Shown piece after piece: positions 55,892 to 63,599 of a stretch of DNA of 64,000 nt. The notes under the pieces were generated by a model. That model ran no database searches and was not told where the DNA came from. It saw nothing but the letters and a program-made list of their open reading frames with translations. The DNA is from CBDEGU01 sp965238045. GTDB taxonomy: Bacteria; Acidobacteriota; Terriglobia; Bryobacterales; UBA6623. Position numbers and translations under genes: made by a program. Where the stretch lies: contig CBDEGU010000010.1 of assembly GCA_965238045.1 (NCBI GenBank), forward strand, positions 496,001 to 560,000, written 5' to 3'. The number at the start of each line of letters is the position of its first letter. Within the stretch, counting starts at the first letter, position 1.

Positions 55892-56935
55892 ATGATCATC
55901 TCGATGAAGCGCGGCGCGACCAAAGAGCAGATCGATCACATTCGCCAGCGAATTGAAGAGTTCGGCTACCGCGTCCACTCGATTGCCGGCGACGAACGCG
56001 TTGTCATAGCCGCGGTGGGGGTTGGAGACGTGACACGATGCCTGGAATCCATTGGATCCAACGATGCGGTGGAAAGCGCGGTTCGCATTTCAGCGCCCTA
56101 TAAGTTCGTCAGCAGAGAGTACAGACGCGAACGCACCCGGATTCCGGTGGGAGAGGGCGGGACCGTTATCGGCGGGGACGAGTTCGTCGTCATGGCGGGA
56201 CCGTGTTCGGTCGAGACCGAGGAGCAGATCATGGTCTCGGCCGAAGCCGTGGCCAAGTCTGGCGGAAAACTTCTCCGCGGTGGAGCCTTCAAGCCGCGAA
56301 CTTCGCCCTATGACTTCCAGGGCCTGGAGGAGGAAGGCCTCAAGCTGCTGCGCAAAGCCGGAGACACGTTCGGCCTGGCGGTGATCACCGAGGTCATGAC
56401 CGTGACCAACGTGCATCTGGTCGCCGAGTACACCGACGTGCTCCAGATCGGTGCGCGAAACGTCCAGAACTTCCCCCTGCTCAAAGCGGTGGGACGGGCA
56501 GGAAAGCCGGTCATGATCAAGCGCGGACTGTGTTCAACCATCAAGGAGACGTTGCTTTCCGCCGAGTATGTCGTCTCCCATGGAAATCCGAACGTCATCC
56601 TTTGCGAGCGCGGAATTCGCACCTTCGAGACGGCGACGCGAAACGTCCTCGACATCCAGGCGGTTCCGGTACTCAATCTTCTCACCCATCTGCCGGTCAT
56701 CCTCGACCCGGCCCATTCTTCGGGCAGACGCGATCTGATTCCAACCCTGGCGCGCGCGTGCGTGTCGGTGGGCGCCGACGGCATGATGGTTGAGACGCAT
56801 CCCAATCCGGAAGCGGCTTGGAGCGACGGTCCGCAGTCGCTGACCTTCGAGGGGTTCGCCGAGATGATGAACAACCTCAAGCCCTACATCGAGCTGTGGA
56901 AGAGCGAGCGCGCCGCCGTCGCCGCCGCGGTGTAA
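55892..56935 (+). CDS. aroF: 3-deoxy-7-phosphoheptulonate synthase with N-terminal regulatory domain
   Basis: 347 residues from ATG 55892; an open extension back to a TTG at 55775 crosses the leader hairpin and is unlikely. The first about 70 residues form the ferredoxin-like/ACT-like regulatory domain (MIISMKRGATKEQIDHI). The catalytic barrel has MAGPCSVETEEQ, GGAFKPRTSPYDFQGLEEEG, IKRGLCSTIKETLLSAEY, LCERGIRTFE and DPAHSSGRRDLI. This is the Thermotoga/Bacillus-type DAHP synthase, the first step of aromatic amino-acid synthesis. It is a single gene between two copies of the same MITE-like element. Confidence 0.95.
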   Translation: MIISMKRGATKEQIDHIRQRIEEFGYRVHSIAGDERVVIAAVGVGDVTRCLESIGSNDAVESAVRISAPYKFVSREYRRERTRIPVGEGGTVIGGDEFVVMAGPCSVETEEQIMVSAEAVAKSGGKLLRGGAFKPRTSPYDFQGLEEEGLKLLRKAGDTFGLAVITEVMTVTNVHLVAEYTDVLQIGARNVQNFPLLKAVGRAGKPVMIKRGLCSTIKETLLSAEYVVSHGNPNVILCERGIRTFETATRNVLDIQAVPVLNLLTHLPVILDPAHSSGRRDLIPTLARACVSVGADGMMVETHPNPEAAWSDGPQSLTFEGFAEMMNNLKPYIELWKSERAAVAAAV

Positions 56936-56960
56936 GCGGTTTGCCGATCGACTCCCAGAA

Positions 56961-57234
56961 CTAGCAGCCCGTGGTAGAAGTCGGGCTGGCGCGTTGCGAG
57001 CGGCGAGGGCCGAAAGTGAGGCGTGACGAGGGCGAGGATGTGGTTCCGGCCAATCGAGTCGCAACGAAGCTGCCGGTGCCGCGCCGCCACAACCCTCTGG
57101 GCGGCAAGGCCTTGCGACCCCAGGCGTTGTCGTTCGTCGTCGATGATGTCCCGCATCATCCTCCTCCTCTCTCCTAGCCCGCAGCCGCAAATCCGTGCCG
57201 CGCGTCCAGCCGGACTTCTACCACGGGCTGCTAG
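56961..57234. mobile_element. MITE-like element, family 1, copy B (274 bp)
   Basis: Same ends (CTAGCAGCCCGTGGTAGAAG and its complement) and same orientation as copy A. Begins 25 bp after the aroF stop. Its right-end TA is shared with the left end of the family 2 element at 57232. Confidence 0.88.
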
Positions 57235-57426
57235 CCCGCATTTCTCACCACTTGGCGACCGAAGCACGCGATAGGCTCGCCATTGCTTCGTTGCGCTTGC
57301 TCGCCGTGCTCAACGTACCATCAAGTACGCCTGCGCTCGTCAAGCGGCGCGCGCCTCCTGCTGACGGGCCTCTCACGCACTTCGCCCTTCCACTTCGCCG
57401 GGCCACGTGGTGAGAAAAGCGGGCTA
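57232..57426. mobile_element. MITE-like element, family 2, copy C (195 bp)
   Basis: Ends TAGCCCGCATTTCTCACCAC and GTGGTGAGAAAAGCGGGCTA are 20-bp inverted repeats with one mismatch. The interior is shared with 57919-58114 (GCTTGCTCGCCGTGCTCAAC and others). No protein. The element abuts family 1 copy B. Confidence 0.87.
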
Positions 57427-57918
57427 AAAGACCTTTGGCCGGGTGTGCCGATGTCTCACGCCGATCGTGAGCATCACGGGGGAGGGGTCGTTCGCGGCCG
57501 CCTCTCTCAGCGGGTCCGCCCTACATCAGCCCGGGACCGCACGGCAGGAACTCACGCTCGCGGGACCGGCCGGGGTCACTTCAAAACCAAAGAATTCTGA
57601 AGCCCGCGGCCCTTTCGCCGCCAGCGCCGGAGTCGCGCACCCACCGTGCTCTCGGATCGAGGGGGCAGCGGCGACTCAACTACCGCAGATTCAACGCGAT
57701 GCGTCGTCCGCAGGGCTGTTTTTCTACGCCCGTTCCCGTTGGAAGCGTGGCTGCCGTCGGCGCGCCAACGGCAGCCTGGGGCGCCGCATTGGAGGCCGGA
57801 AACTTGACACGGCGTGCCTATACTGGACGCAGCGATCCTGGCAGCCCGTGGCTGGAGCCGGGCTGGCCGCGTTCACCTAGCGCGGACGGTTGGCTGGGCT
57901 GGGAACTTCCCGGCGAGG
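57427..57918. other. Segment between two family 2 elements, no gene recognised
   Basis: About 490 bp, GC-rich, with no protein-like frame. At about 57840, TGGCAGCCCGTGGCTGGAGC resembles the left end of MITE family 1, probably an old half-copy. Confidence 0.5.
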
Positions 57919-58114
57919 TAGCCCGCATTTCTCACCGCCTGACAACCGAAGCACATGAGAGACCCGCCATTACTTCGTTGCGCTTGCTCGCCGTGCTCAA
58001 CGTACTCTCAAGTACGCCTGCGCTCGTCAAGCGGCGCGCGCCTCCCGCTGACGGGTCTCTCACGCACTTCGCCCCTCCACTTCACCGGGCCACGTGGTGA
58101 GAAAAGCGGGCTAG
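57919..58114. mobile_element. MITE-like element, family 2, copy D (196 bp)
   Basis: Direct-orientation copy of 57232-57426 with the same ends; internal differences are mainly scattered substitutions. TA borders both ends. Confidence 0.87.
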
Positions 58115-58231
58115 GGTAATCCACCCAGAGAGCTCCGGCGGGCGTGGCGTCGTGGCGGTAGCTCTCCTCTCGATTTTCAGACTTTGATTCGGAGCCTCGC
58201 TGGGCAAGCCGCCTGGCGAGTCATCCGTTGA

Positions 58232-58258
58232 GCCTCGGCGGCGCCGGGGCTTTTTTTT
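58232..58258 (+). terminator. Rho-independent terminator
   Basis: GCCTCGGC, loop GGC, GCCGGGGC, then eight T (58251-58258). No gene on the plus strand lies between the family 2 element and this site, so it may end a short RNA or be left over from a lost gene. Confidence 0.75.
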
Positions 58259-58381
58259 GGTTCGCGTGACGCAAGGTTCTCGGGCGTCAACGCGAGCGGG
58301 GCTCGCTGCCGGTTACAGCCATTGGGCAGTGCAGCCGATTACCGCATCAGTATGACGGGTTGTCCATTGAGGTGTATCGGT

Positions 58382-59917
58382 ATGTTGAGAAGAATTCTGG
58401 TCTTTCGAATCGTCTTGCTGGCGGCTGCGTCGCTGTTTTCAGCGCAGGGAGCGTTCGCCGCTCACTACTACGTTTCACCCCAGGGCACGGCCTTCGGGGA
58501 CGGCGGTCCGGGGCGCCCGTGGGACATCGCAACTGCTTTCGCACACCCCCCAGAGGTGCTCGCCGGCGACACGATCTGGCTGCTTGGCGGAGTCTACGAG
58601 CTGCCGGCCACGCTGGTGAGTTCGCTTGCGGGCGCCGAGGCCAGCCCGATCATCGTGCGCCAAGCCCCGAAGCAGCGCGCCACCCTCGACTGTCGCCTGG
58701 TGATCGCGGCCGGGTCGGGCCCGGACTGCGTGCGGCTTGGCGGCCGGCACACATGGTATTGGGGATTCGAGATCATGAACTCCGGGGCGGCCCGCTGGGC
58801 GGCGGACTCCGGGAGCCAGGCCAATCCGCGCGGCACCGGTATTCATAGCCAAGCCGGCGCCGGGACCAAGCTCATCAATCTCGTCATTCATGACGTGGGC
58901 CTGGCGCTATTCGAATCGCAACCCTCGGGAATCGAGATCTACGGAGTAATCGCCTATAACTCGGGGTGGAACGCGCCGGACCGATCTCACGGACCCGGGT
59001 TCTACACGCGCAACCGCGCTGCTTGGCCACAGAAACGGCTTCGCGACAATATCATCTTCCAGCACTATCGCCAGGGCCTGCAAGGCTACGGCACGTTCAC
59101 GAACGTCTTCAGCAATTTCCTGGTCCAGGATAATATCGTTTTCAACAACGGCGTGGGACGCAACGGGCTGCACCGGAATCTCATGTTCGGCAACGACAAT
59201 ACCGAACACGTTCAGAACATCTTCCTCGAAAACTTCACTTATTTTTCTCCCGGCGAAGGCCAAGGCTCGAACATGTTCGCCAGTTCCGGCGGCGGATGCC
59301 GCGGGCTCTTCCTGCTGGGCAACGTCTTTTCGCATGGGCCGGGCCGAACCGCCGTCGCCATTCACCACTGCGAAGATGTCGAGATCACCGGCAACCTCTT
59401 CTACGGCCGGACGAAATACTCCGACCCCGCCGGAACCATCGAGGCCGAAGGCGCCGAGTTCGAGCGGCTGTTTCCGAAGAATCGTTACCTGGGAGACGAA
59501 ACAGGTCCGCCACCGGAAACCATCTCGTTCGCCCGTCCGAACCTCTATGAGCCGAATCGGGCGCATGTCGTCATCTACAACTGGGGCCTGCGGTGTACGG
59601 CCGAAGTCGATGTCTCCGGGCTCGCCATCGCGCCGGGCTCGCGTTACTGGATTCACAATGTCCAGGACTACTTCGGCCCTCCGATAACGGGTATCTATTC
59701 CGGCCGAACGATTCCGGCGCCCATGACGGGCTGGAAAATCGCTCAACCGCTTGGCGATTTTTCCACCACCTTGCCGCCAACCTTCCCCGAGTTTGGGGCG
59801 TTCGTTCTAACTTGGCAAAATTCGGTCAGGCCCGCGCCCCGAAGCCGCCTTTTCTCGTCTTCCTCCCAGCCAACCGTCCGACGCAGTTCTAGCTCCAGCG
59901 GCCCGTGCCGTGGCTGA
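58382..59917 (+). CDS. Secreted right-handed beta-helix protein
   Basis: 511 residues from ATG 58382 (MLRRILVFRIVLLAAASLFS), signal peptide cleaved near AFAAHYY. YYVSPQGTAFGDGGPGRPWD and LAGDTIWLLGGVYELP are typical openings of parallel beta-helix (pectate-lyase-like or polysaccharide-binding) proteins. Asn-rich ladder segments follow (NIIFQHYRQGLQGYG, DNIVFNNGVGRNGL). The C-terminal tail (Ser/Arg-rich after FVLTWQ) is low-complexity and may be an artefact of a late frameshift. The substrate is unknown. Confidence 0.8.
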   Translation: MLRRILVFRIVLLAAASLFSAQGAFAAHYYVSPQGTAFGDGGPGRPWDIATAFAHPPEVLAGDTIWLLGGVYELPATLVSSLAGAEASPIIVRQAPKQRATLDCRLVIAAGSGPDCVRLGGRHTWYWGFEIMNSGAARWAADSGSQANPRGTGIHSQAGAGTKLINLVIHDVGLALFESQPSGIEIYGVIAYNSGWNAPDRSHGPGFYTRNRAAWPQKRLRDNIIFQHYRQGLQGYGTFTNVFSNFLVQDNIVFNNGVGRNGLHRNLMFGNDNTEHVQNIFLENFTYFSPGEGQGSNMFASSGGGCRGLFLLGNVFSHGPGRTAVAIHHCEDVEITGNLFYGRTKYSDPAGTIEAEGAEFERLFPKNRYLGDETGPPPETISFARPNLYEPNRAHVVIYNWGLRCTAEVDVSGLAIAPGSRYWIHNVQDYFGPPITGIYSGRTIPAPMTGWKIAQPLGDFSTTLPPTFPEFGAFVLTWQNSVRPAPRSRLFSSSSQPTVRRSSSSSGPCRG

Positions 59918-59998
59918 TCACGGGCGAGAAGTGTACCATGGTCGAGTGGGTATCGAAATCAAGTGTTTCCGCGCGGGAAACCATACGAGGCCAAGTGG

Positions 59999-60556
59999 AT
60001 GAGACTTCGGCTTGCCGCTACGGTTCTTTGTCTTGCTTCCATGCAGTCTTTTTCGCCGGTGGACACCCTCGCCGCCGCCGACGCCGGACCGCGGTTCAAC
60101 GGCCGCGGCGAATTGATGCGGCCCCAAGGCTACCGGGAATGGGTTTTCGTCGGCTCGTCTCTGGCGATGAGTTACGAAAAGAAGCCGGAAAAAGTGAAAC
60201 ACCCCAAGTTCCACCATCTTTACATCAACCGGGATGCGTATTACGAATTCGAAGAGAGCGGGACCTTTCCTGAAGGGACGATCCTCGTCATGGAGGTTCT
60301 CACCGCGGGATCACACGCCTCCATCAACCGCCAGGGGCATTTCGCCGATCAGTTCAGTGGTCTGGAGGCGGCGGTCAAAGACAGTTCCCGGTTCCGGGAA
60401 CGATGGGCCTACTTCAGCTTCGATCTCAAGGATGGTTCACTGAGCGGAACCGCGAAAGCCTTTGCAAAGGAACGTTGCTGGTCATGTCATAACGAACATG
60501 CTCAGACCGATAACGTATTTACCCAGTTCTACCCGGTTCTGACGGATGTCCGGTAG
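59999..60556 (+). CDS. Cytochrome P460 family protein
   Basis: 185 residues from ATG 59999 with signal peptide (about 1-30). PQGYREWVFVGSSLAMSY opens the P460 beta-sheet, HHLYINRDAYYEFEESGTFPEGTILVMEV follows, and the haem motif CWSCHNEHAQTDNVFTQFYP ends the protein. Family members oxidise hydroxylamine or bind NO, or are structural homologues of cytochrome c'-beta. The cross-linking lysine cannot be confirmed by eye. The start of the beta-helix gene's tail lies 81 bp upstream. Confidence 0.9.
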   Translation: MRLRLAATVLCLASMQSFSPVDTLAAADAGPRFNGRGELMRPQGYREWVFVGSSLAMSYEKKPEKVKHPKFHHLYINRDAYYEFEESGTFPEGTILVMEVLTAGSHASINRQGHFADQFSGLEAAVKDSSRFRERWAYFSFDLKDGSLSGTAKAFAKERCWSCHNEHAQTDNVFTQFYPVLTDVR

Positions 60557-60566
60557 CTCGCGGGAA

Positions 60567-61075
60567 CTATCGGACATCCTCCCGGTTGGTGAGATGGATG
60601 GCGAGCCGGGCCTCGCTGCATTCTCCGGCACCTTCACCGCTGTCACGGCGAACGGAATTTACGGTAGGGGCAATTCTCAGTCTCCGTCGCTCCCTGGGAC
60701 TCAGAGGGCCGGGTGAGCGAAACCCAATCAATGCGAGCGCCAGCAACAGACCCGCAAGGAAAACTCCCATGTGTGGAGAGCGCTGCGCTGTGGCGAAAGA
60801 GGTGACGCCGATTCCCAGCACAAACCATAAGACGACTTGGCCCTCGGAATAAAAGAGCGGATCGTCCGCCAGCGCCGTCACCAAGAACCCGCTGACGCCG
60901 AGCAGCAAGGCGTGCAGCAGAGAGGCTTCGACGGGGTCTTCCACCGAACGAACACGCCGCCAGACCCGCGCATACCAGAGAGACAGAGGACCATCCTTGG
61001 CGGCGACCGCTGTCGGAAAAAACGGAAAACGGCAAATGGCTAGGGCGGTGGAAATGACGAGGCTGTGGAAAGCGT
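60567..61075 (-). pseudogene. O-antigen ligase/polymerase-like membrane protein, C-terminal remnant
   Basis: The minus frame reads HSLVISTALAICRFPFFPTA, YARVWRRVRSVEDPVEAS, then two helices (LLHALLLGVSGFLVTALADD and VVLWFVLGIGVTSFA). This matches the end of O-antigen-ligase-type proteins. An in-frame TAG at about 61078 precedes it, so the first several helices are missing. A GTG at 60944 could start a 125-residue product. Confidence 0.6.
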
Positions 61076-61296
61076 GGAAAATCTATCGAGAGAGCGAGGC
61101 AGGAAGGGAGGGCGACGAGAGGTTTCCCCCTCTTCCCACAGCCCCTTCGAAATCGCTAACGCGATTCCCACATTTCCACAGCCCCGACGACGACGATTCT
61201 CTCATGCGAACCAGGGGACATTTCTATTGGGCGTTGACAGGCAGGGGTTACGCTGATTGACCCAAACTCCTGAGCTTGTTAGACTTGCGGGAGAGT

Positions 61297-61373
61297 GCTG
61301 GCGTAGCTCAGACGGTTAGAGCGCCTGATTGTGGATCAGGAGGTTCCCAGTTCGATTCTGGGCGCCAGTACCA
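61297..61373 (+). tRNA. tRNA-His (GTG), atypical acceptor end
   Basis: A full cloverleaf: acceptor 61297-61303 with 61363-61369, D-stem GCTC/GAGC, anticodon stem CCTGA/TCAGG with loop TTGTGGA (anticodon GTG at 61331-61333), variable loop AGGTT, T-stem CCCAG/CTGGG, encoded CCA. The acceptor has G1-U72 and discriminator A73, and position -1 is T. Most bacterial tRNA-His have an encoded G-1 opposite C73. Confidence 0.95.
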
Positions 61374-61488
61374 TTCTTTTCAGTATGTTATGAGACACCA
61401 CGAAAACGCTGTCGGCTTCGTGTCAGCACTATGTCAGCACACTGACAGGGTTCGGGGCGGGGACCGAAGCCCCCGCCCCCCTCTGTTA

Positions 61489-61665
61489 CTACGCGCTCTT
61501 GCCGCCCCTGCTGGCGATAGCCTGCTTCTTGATTTCTTCGAGCCGGATTTCGACGAGCTTCAGCCAGTCAGGGGCCACCTGAAGCAACAACAGAGCTTCC
61601 TCGATCTCGCACACGATGTCCTTCTTGACGGGCGGGAACTCTATCGGCTCTGGCTTCCCGGCCAC
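61489..61665 (-). CDS. Small protein of unknown function beside tRNA-His
   Basis: About 58 residues from GTG 61665; the frame is open further upstream without a clear start. The product reads PIEFPPVKKDIVCEIEEALL, then VAPDWLKLVEIRLEEIKKQA, and ends GGKSA. A strong GGGGCGGGG/CCCCGCCCC hairpin lies just past the stop (about 61453-61481), like a terminator. No family recognised; its position suggests part of the relic element. Confidence 0.45.
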   Translation of the reverse strand: MAGKPEPIEFPPVKKDIVCEIEEALLLLQVAPDWLKLVEIRLEEIKKQAIASRGGKSA

Positions 61666-61783
61666 GGCGCGAACACGCTCTCGCCGTTCGTGGTTCTGGC
61701 GACCAGAGCGTAAACAGTTTCCCGGCTTGTCACCGGGGGAAAAGTGGGCGGCTCCACTCCGGGCCGCTCCGGTTAGGTGAGTG

Positions 61784-61818
61784 CGGGGACCTGGTGAGGT
61801 CGGGTCCCCGCTTTTTTC
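61784..61818 (+). terminator. Rho-independent terminator
   Basis: GCGGGGACC (61784-61792), loop, GGTCCCCGC (61804-61812), then six T. No plus-strand gene is evident upstream other than the tRNA. Confidence 0.7.
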
Positions 61819-61880
61819 TGTCGGGTCCGGTATTATGTGCTACCGCACCCGATGGAAGCTCGGCTCTGTCAGGTGTTTTA

Positions 61881-62174
61881 TCACCTGGTACAACACCTGT
61901 GGAACATTCCGCCAGTCTTGACATCGGAGACGTAGTGCGGGTTGACACCGAACAACGCGGCCGCTTTGTCGCGAGCTCGACCGGTTTCAGCTTCCGGAAA
62001 TTTTTCCGTAAGCTGGGGAGCCGCCCCGCCGGTGCTTGTCGCCTGTCGCTCCCGAGCTTCCTTTTCCAGCGCTGGTAAGATATTCACGGCCAGTGCCGTA
62101 CGTTGACCTTGGCTTAGGTGCTGGCAGGCGGCGAAGCAACGAATGCTGGCCGGTAAAAAGGAACCCTGTGCCAA
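61881..62174 (-). pseudogene. ParB-like helix-turn-helix fragment
   Basis: The minus frame reads CFAACQHLSQGQRTALAVNI, LEKEARERQATSTGG, then LTEKFPEAETGRARDKAAAL and FGVNPHYVSDVK, and breaks into unrelated residues (TGGMFHRCC) at the 3' end. The last block resembles the ParB-type DNA-binding helix-turn-helix found on plasmids, phages and integrative elements. Both ends are cut, so it is a fragment. A 26-bp palindrome overlaps the EKFPE codons. Confidence 0.55.
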
Positions 62175-62453
62175 CTTGGCACAGGGTCAAGGCAAGTCCC
62201 GCGCCAAGGTGGCCAAGGCGGCCAGAGCCAGCGCAAGGGACGCGCTGGACAGCTACGTTCCGAAAAGTTTTCGGAACAAGCACACGCTACCGCATGGCGA
62301 GTTTGGACCGATGATTGAGAGCGACAGGGCTCCGTTCGGCCACTTTACGGCGAACCGCCTAATGGCTATTGTGGGACATGCCTTACTGTCGAATTCCACC
62401 CATGGGTGGAATTTACCATCTTCGTGGCGGACGCTCGTAGATAGTTCGCCAAG
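62143..62453 (+). pseudogene. Phage/plasmid-type gene fragment (GKSRAKVAK and LMAIVGH modules)
   Basis: The plus frame reads CANLAQGQGKSRAKVAKAAR, then LPHGEFGPMIESDRAPFGHF, TANRLMAIVGHALLSNSTHG and NLPSSWRTL. The second part resembles the conserved block of DUF3102-like proteins of phages and integrative elements (…FG.RTA.RLMAIA…LPPSW.TLYEL…). It breaks at VDSSPRN. The frame stays open to 62487 but the tail has no homology. Confidence 0.45.
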
Positions 62454-62517
62454 AAACAGGCAAATCGGACCCATGGGTCCGATCTGACAATAGAAAATGC
62501 CCCGCAATAGCCATTAG
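62430..62517 (-). pseudogene. Inverted second copy of the LMAIAGH module
   Basis: The minus strand from 62517 reads LMAIAGHFLLSDRTHGSDLP, then VSWRTIYE. It is the same module as plus-strand 62359-62445 and meets it head to head near 62438, so 62359-62517 forms one long imperfect inverted repeat. Confidence 0.5.
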
Positions 62518-62640
62518 CTGGTTTGCAGCACTCTGGTTAGCTCGTAAACAGTCATCCATGAAGGTGGCAAATGCGAAGCATGCCTCGTATTTGCCGCCTT
62601 CGTGGCGGAGGCGCTAGAAGAGCGGGAACGGTTGGCGGCG
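62514..62640 (-). pseudogene. Third copy of the LPPSW module
   Basis: The minus strand reads ANTRHASHLPPSWMTVYELT, then RVLQTS and a stop at 62514. This is the third example of the same module, here with the more usual PPSWMTVYELTR. It overlaps the palindrome 62560-62601. Confidence 0.45.
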
Positions 62641-62790
62641 AAGAACCGGCAGCGAGAGTACGGAGGTACGGCACCAGGGAAAGCGAAAAACACTAGTGAA
62701 AAGTTTTCACCAGTGTTGGTGGGGAAGTCTCGCGAAAAGGTGGCCAAGGTGGTCGGAAGCGGGGGGAAAATTCGGACGCGGAATAGCTAG
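62602..62790 (+). pseudogene. ParB-like helix-turn-helix fragment, second copy
   Basis: The plus frame reads EALEERERLAAKNRQREYGG, then NTSEKFSPVLVGKSREKVAK and VVG, then loses homology (SGGKIRTRNS). It is related to the minus-strand fragment at 61881-62174 and to the plus-strand copies beginning near 62163 and 62785. Confidence 0.45.
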
Positions 62791-62880
62791 TGCAAAGTTG
62801 GCACCAGCTATGAAAAGCAAGTCCCGCGCCAAGGTGGCCAAGGCGGCCAGAGCCAGCGCCGGCACCATGAAGAAGATCGA
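62783..62880 (+). pseudogene. ParB-like helix-turn-helix fragment, third plus-strand copy
   Basis: Reads ASAKLAPAMKSKSRAKVAKA, then ARASAGTMKK, in a different frame from the preceding copy. DNA of the AAGTCCCGCGCCAAGGTGGC block is shared with about 62195-62215. Confidence 0.4.
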
Positions 62881-63189
62881 GACTTCCCGCCAATCTCGGC
62901 GGAAGGTTAGCGCCCCTTGCGCCCCGCCCGCCCCTGTGGTACAAAGGAAGCGGCCCCAGCCGATGTTTAGGCACCGGCTGGAGCCTAACCAGCCACACGA
63001 TACTCGGTCGGGTGTCGTATGGACGGTTGAAAGCCATCGTACCAACCCCCATCCATCGAATGCACCCGACGTGCGTCTAGCGAGGCGTGGCGGCCCTCCT
63101 GTGGCTCCCGAGCTTTGCGCTCCGGCGGATGGCCAGCGCGAGTACGGCCCGCTTCGGCTCGTCGTTCGACGGGCTCGGCAAAGTTGCTT
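62881..63189. other. Intergenic or decayed DNA, no gene recognised
   Basis: Contains a further hairpin TTAGGC...GCCTAA near 62967-62988. No protein-like frame. Confidence 0.45.
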
Positions 63190-63444
63190 CTACTGGTCTT
63201 TCAACTCATCCCACGTCTTCGCCTTCCACTCGCGCGCCAACCGTTGAGCTTCGGCGATCTGCTGGGGCGCTATCCTGCCGGTGAGACTGTCTTGGTATTG
63301 GCCCCTTTTGCCGTCTACCCGCGCTAGAATGTTCGACGAAGGGGCGTCAACCTCGGATAGGTGTCGAGAAATAATTTCCCGTTGAGAAATCAGCCTTCGG
63401 AGCCTCGGCAATCCGTCGCCGAGCGGGCCCAAATCGAGTCCCAT
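63190..63444 (-). CDS. Small protein of unknown function
   Basis: 84 residues from ATG 63444. It ends RIAPQQIAEAQRLAREWKAK, then TWDELKDQ, a tail similar to the ends of some Sel1-repeat proteins, but no Sel1 repeat is present. It may be a small element-borne protein or a C-terminal remnant. Confidence 0.35.
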   Translation of the reverse strand: MGLDLGPLGDGLPRLRRLISQREIISRHLSEVDAPSSNILARVDGKRGQYQDSLTGRIAPQQIAEAQRLAREWKAKTWDELKDQ

Positions 63445-63599
63445 CAGGCGGCTAGCGAGGATCCGGGGCGATAGCGAGTGCGAACGGTTGTTGGACGAAG
63501 CCGCTGGCGCGGCAGAGGTGAAGGGGAGGCCGGCGAGTGGGGAAGGATTGAAACTTTGTTGAGGTAGAGGAATAATGAGCGACCGAGAGGAGGTCGTTC

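Larger units (their letters stand above)
61989..62811. repeat. Palindrome-dense segment, at least eight hairpins
   Basis: Palindromes at 61989-62014, 62163-62187 (12-bp perfect arms), 62257-62277 (10-bp perfect arms), 62392-62413 (perfect, 22 bp), 62464-62483 (perfect, 20 bp), 62560-62601 (21-bp arms, three mismatches), 62689-62717 (14-bp arms, one mismatch) and 62783-62811 (14-bp arms, two mismatches). Arms differ in sequence from hairpin to hairpin. They fall at repeated positions within the gene fragments listed here. Confidence 0.85.

Noticed and set aside
61989..62811. Palindromes as integron attC sites with the recombinase at 63600 as integron integrase
   Set aside because: The hairpins lack the attC core ends in proper spacing, lie inside gene fragments, and the visible recombinase resembles IS91-associated XerC/D-like enzymes; its far part cannot be seen. 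Kept only as a remote idea.
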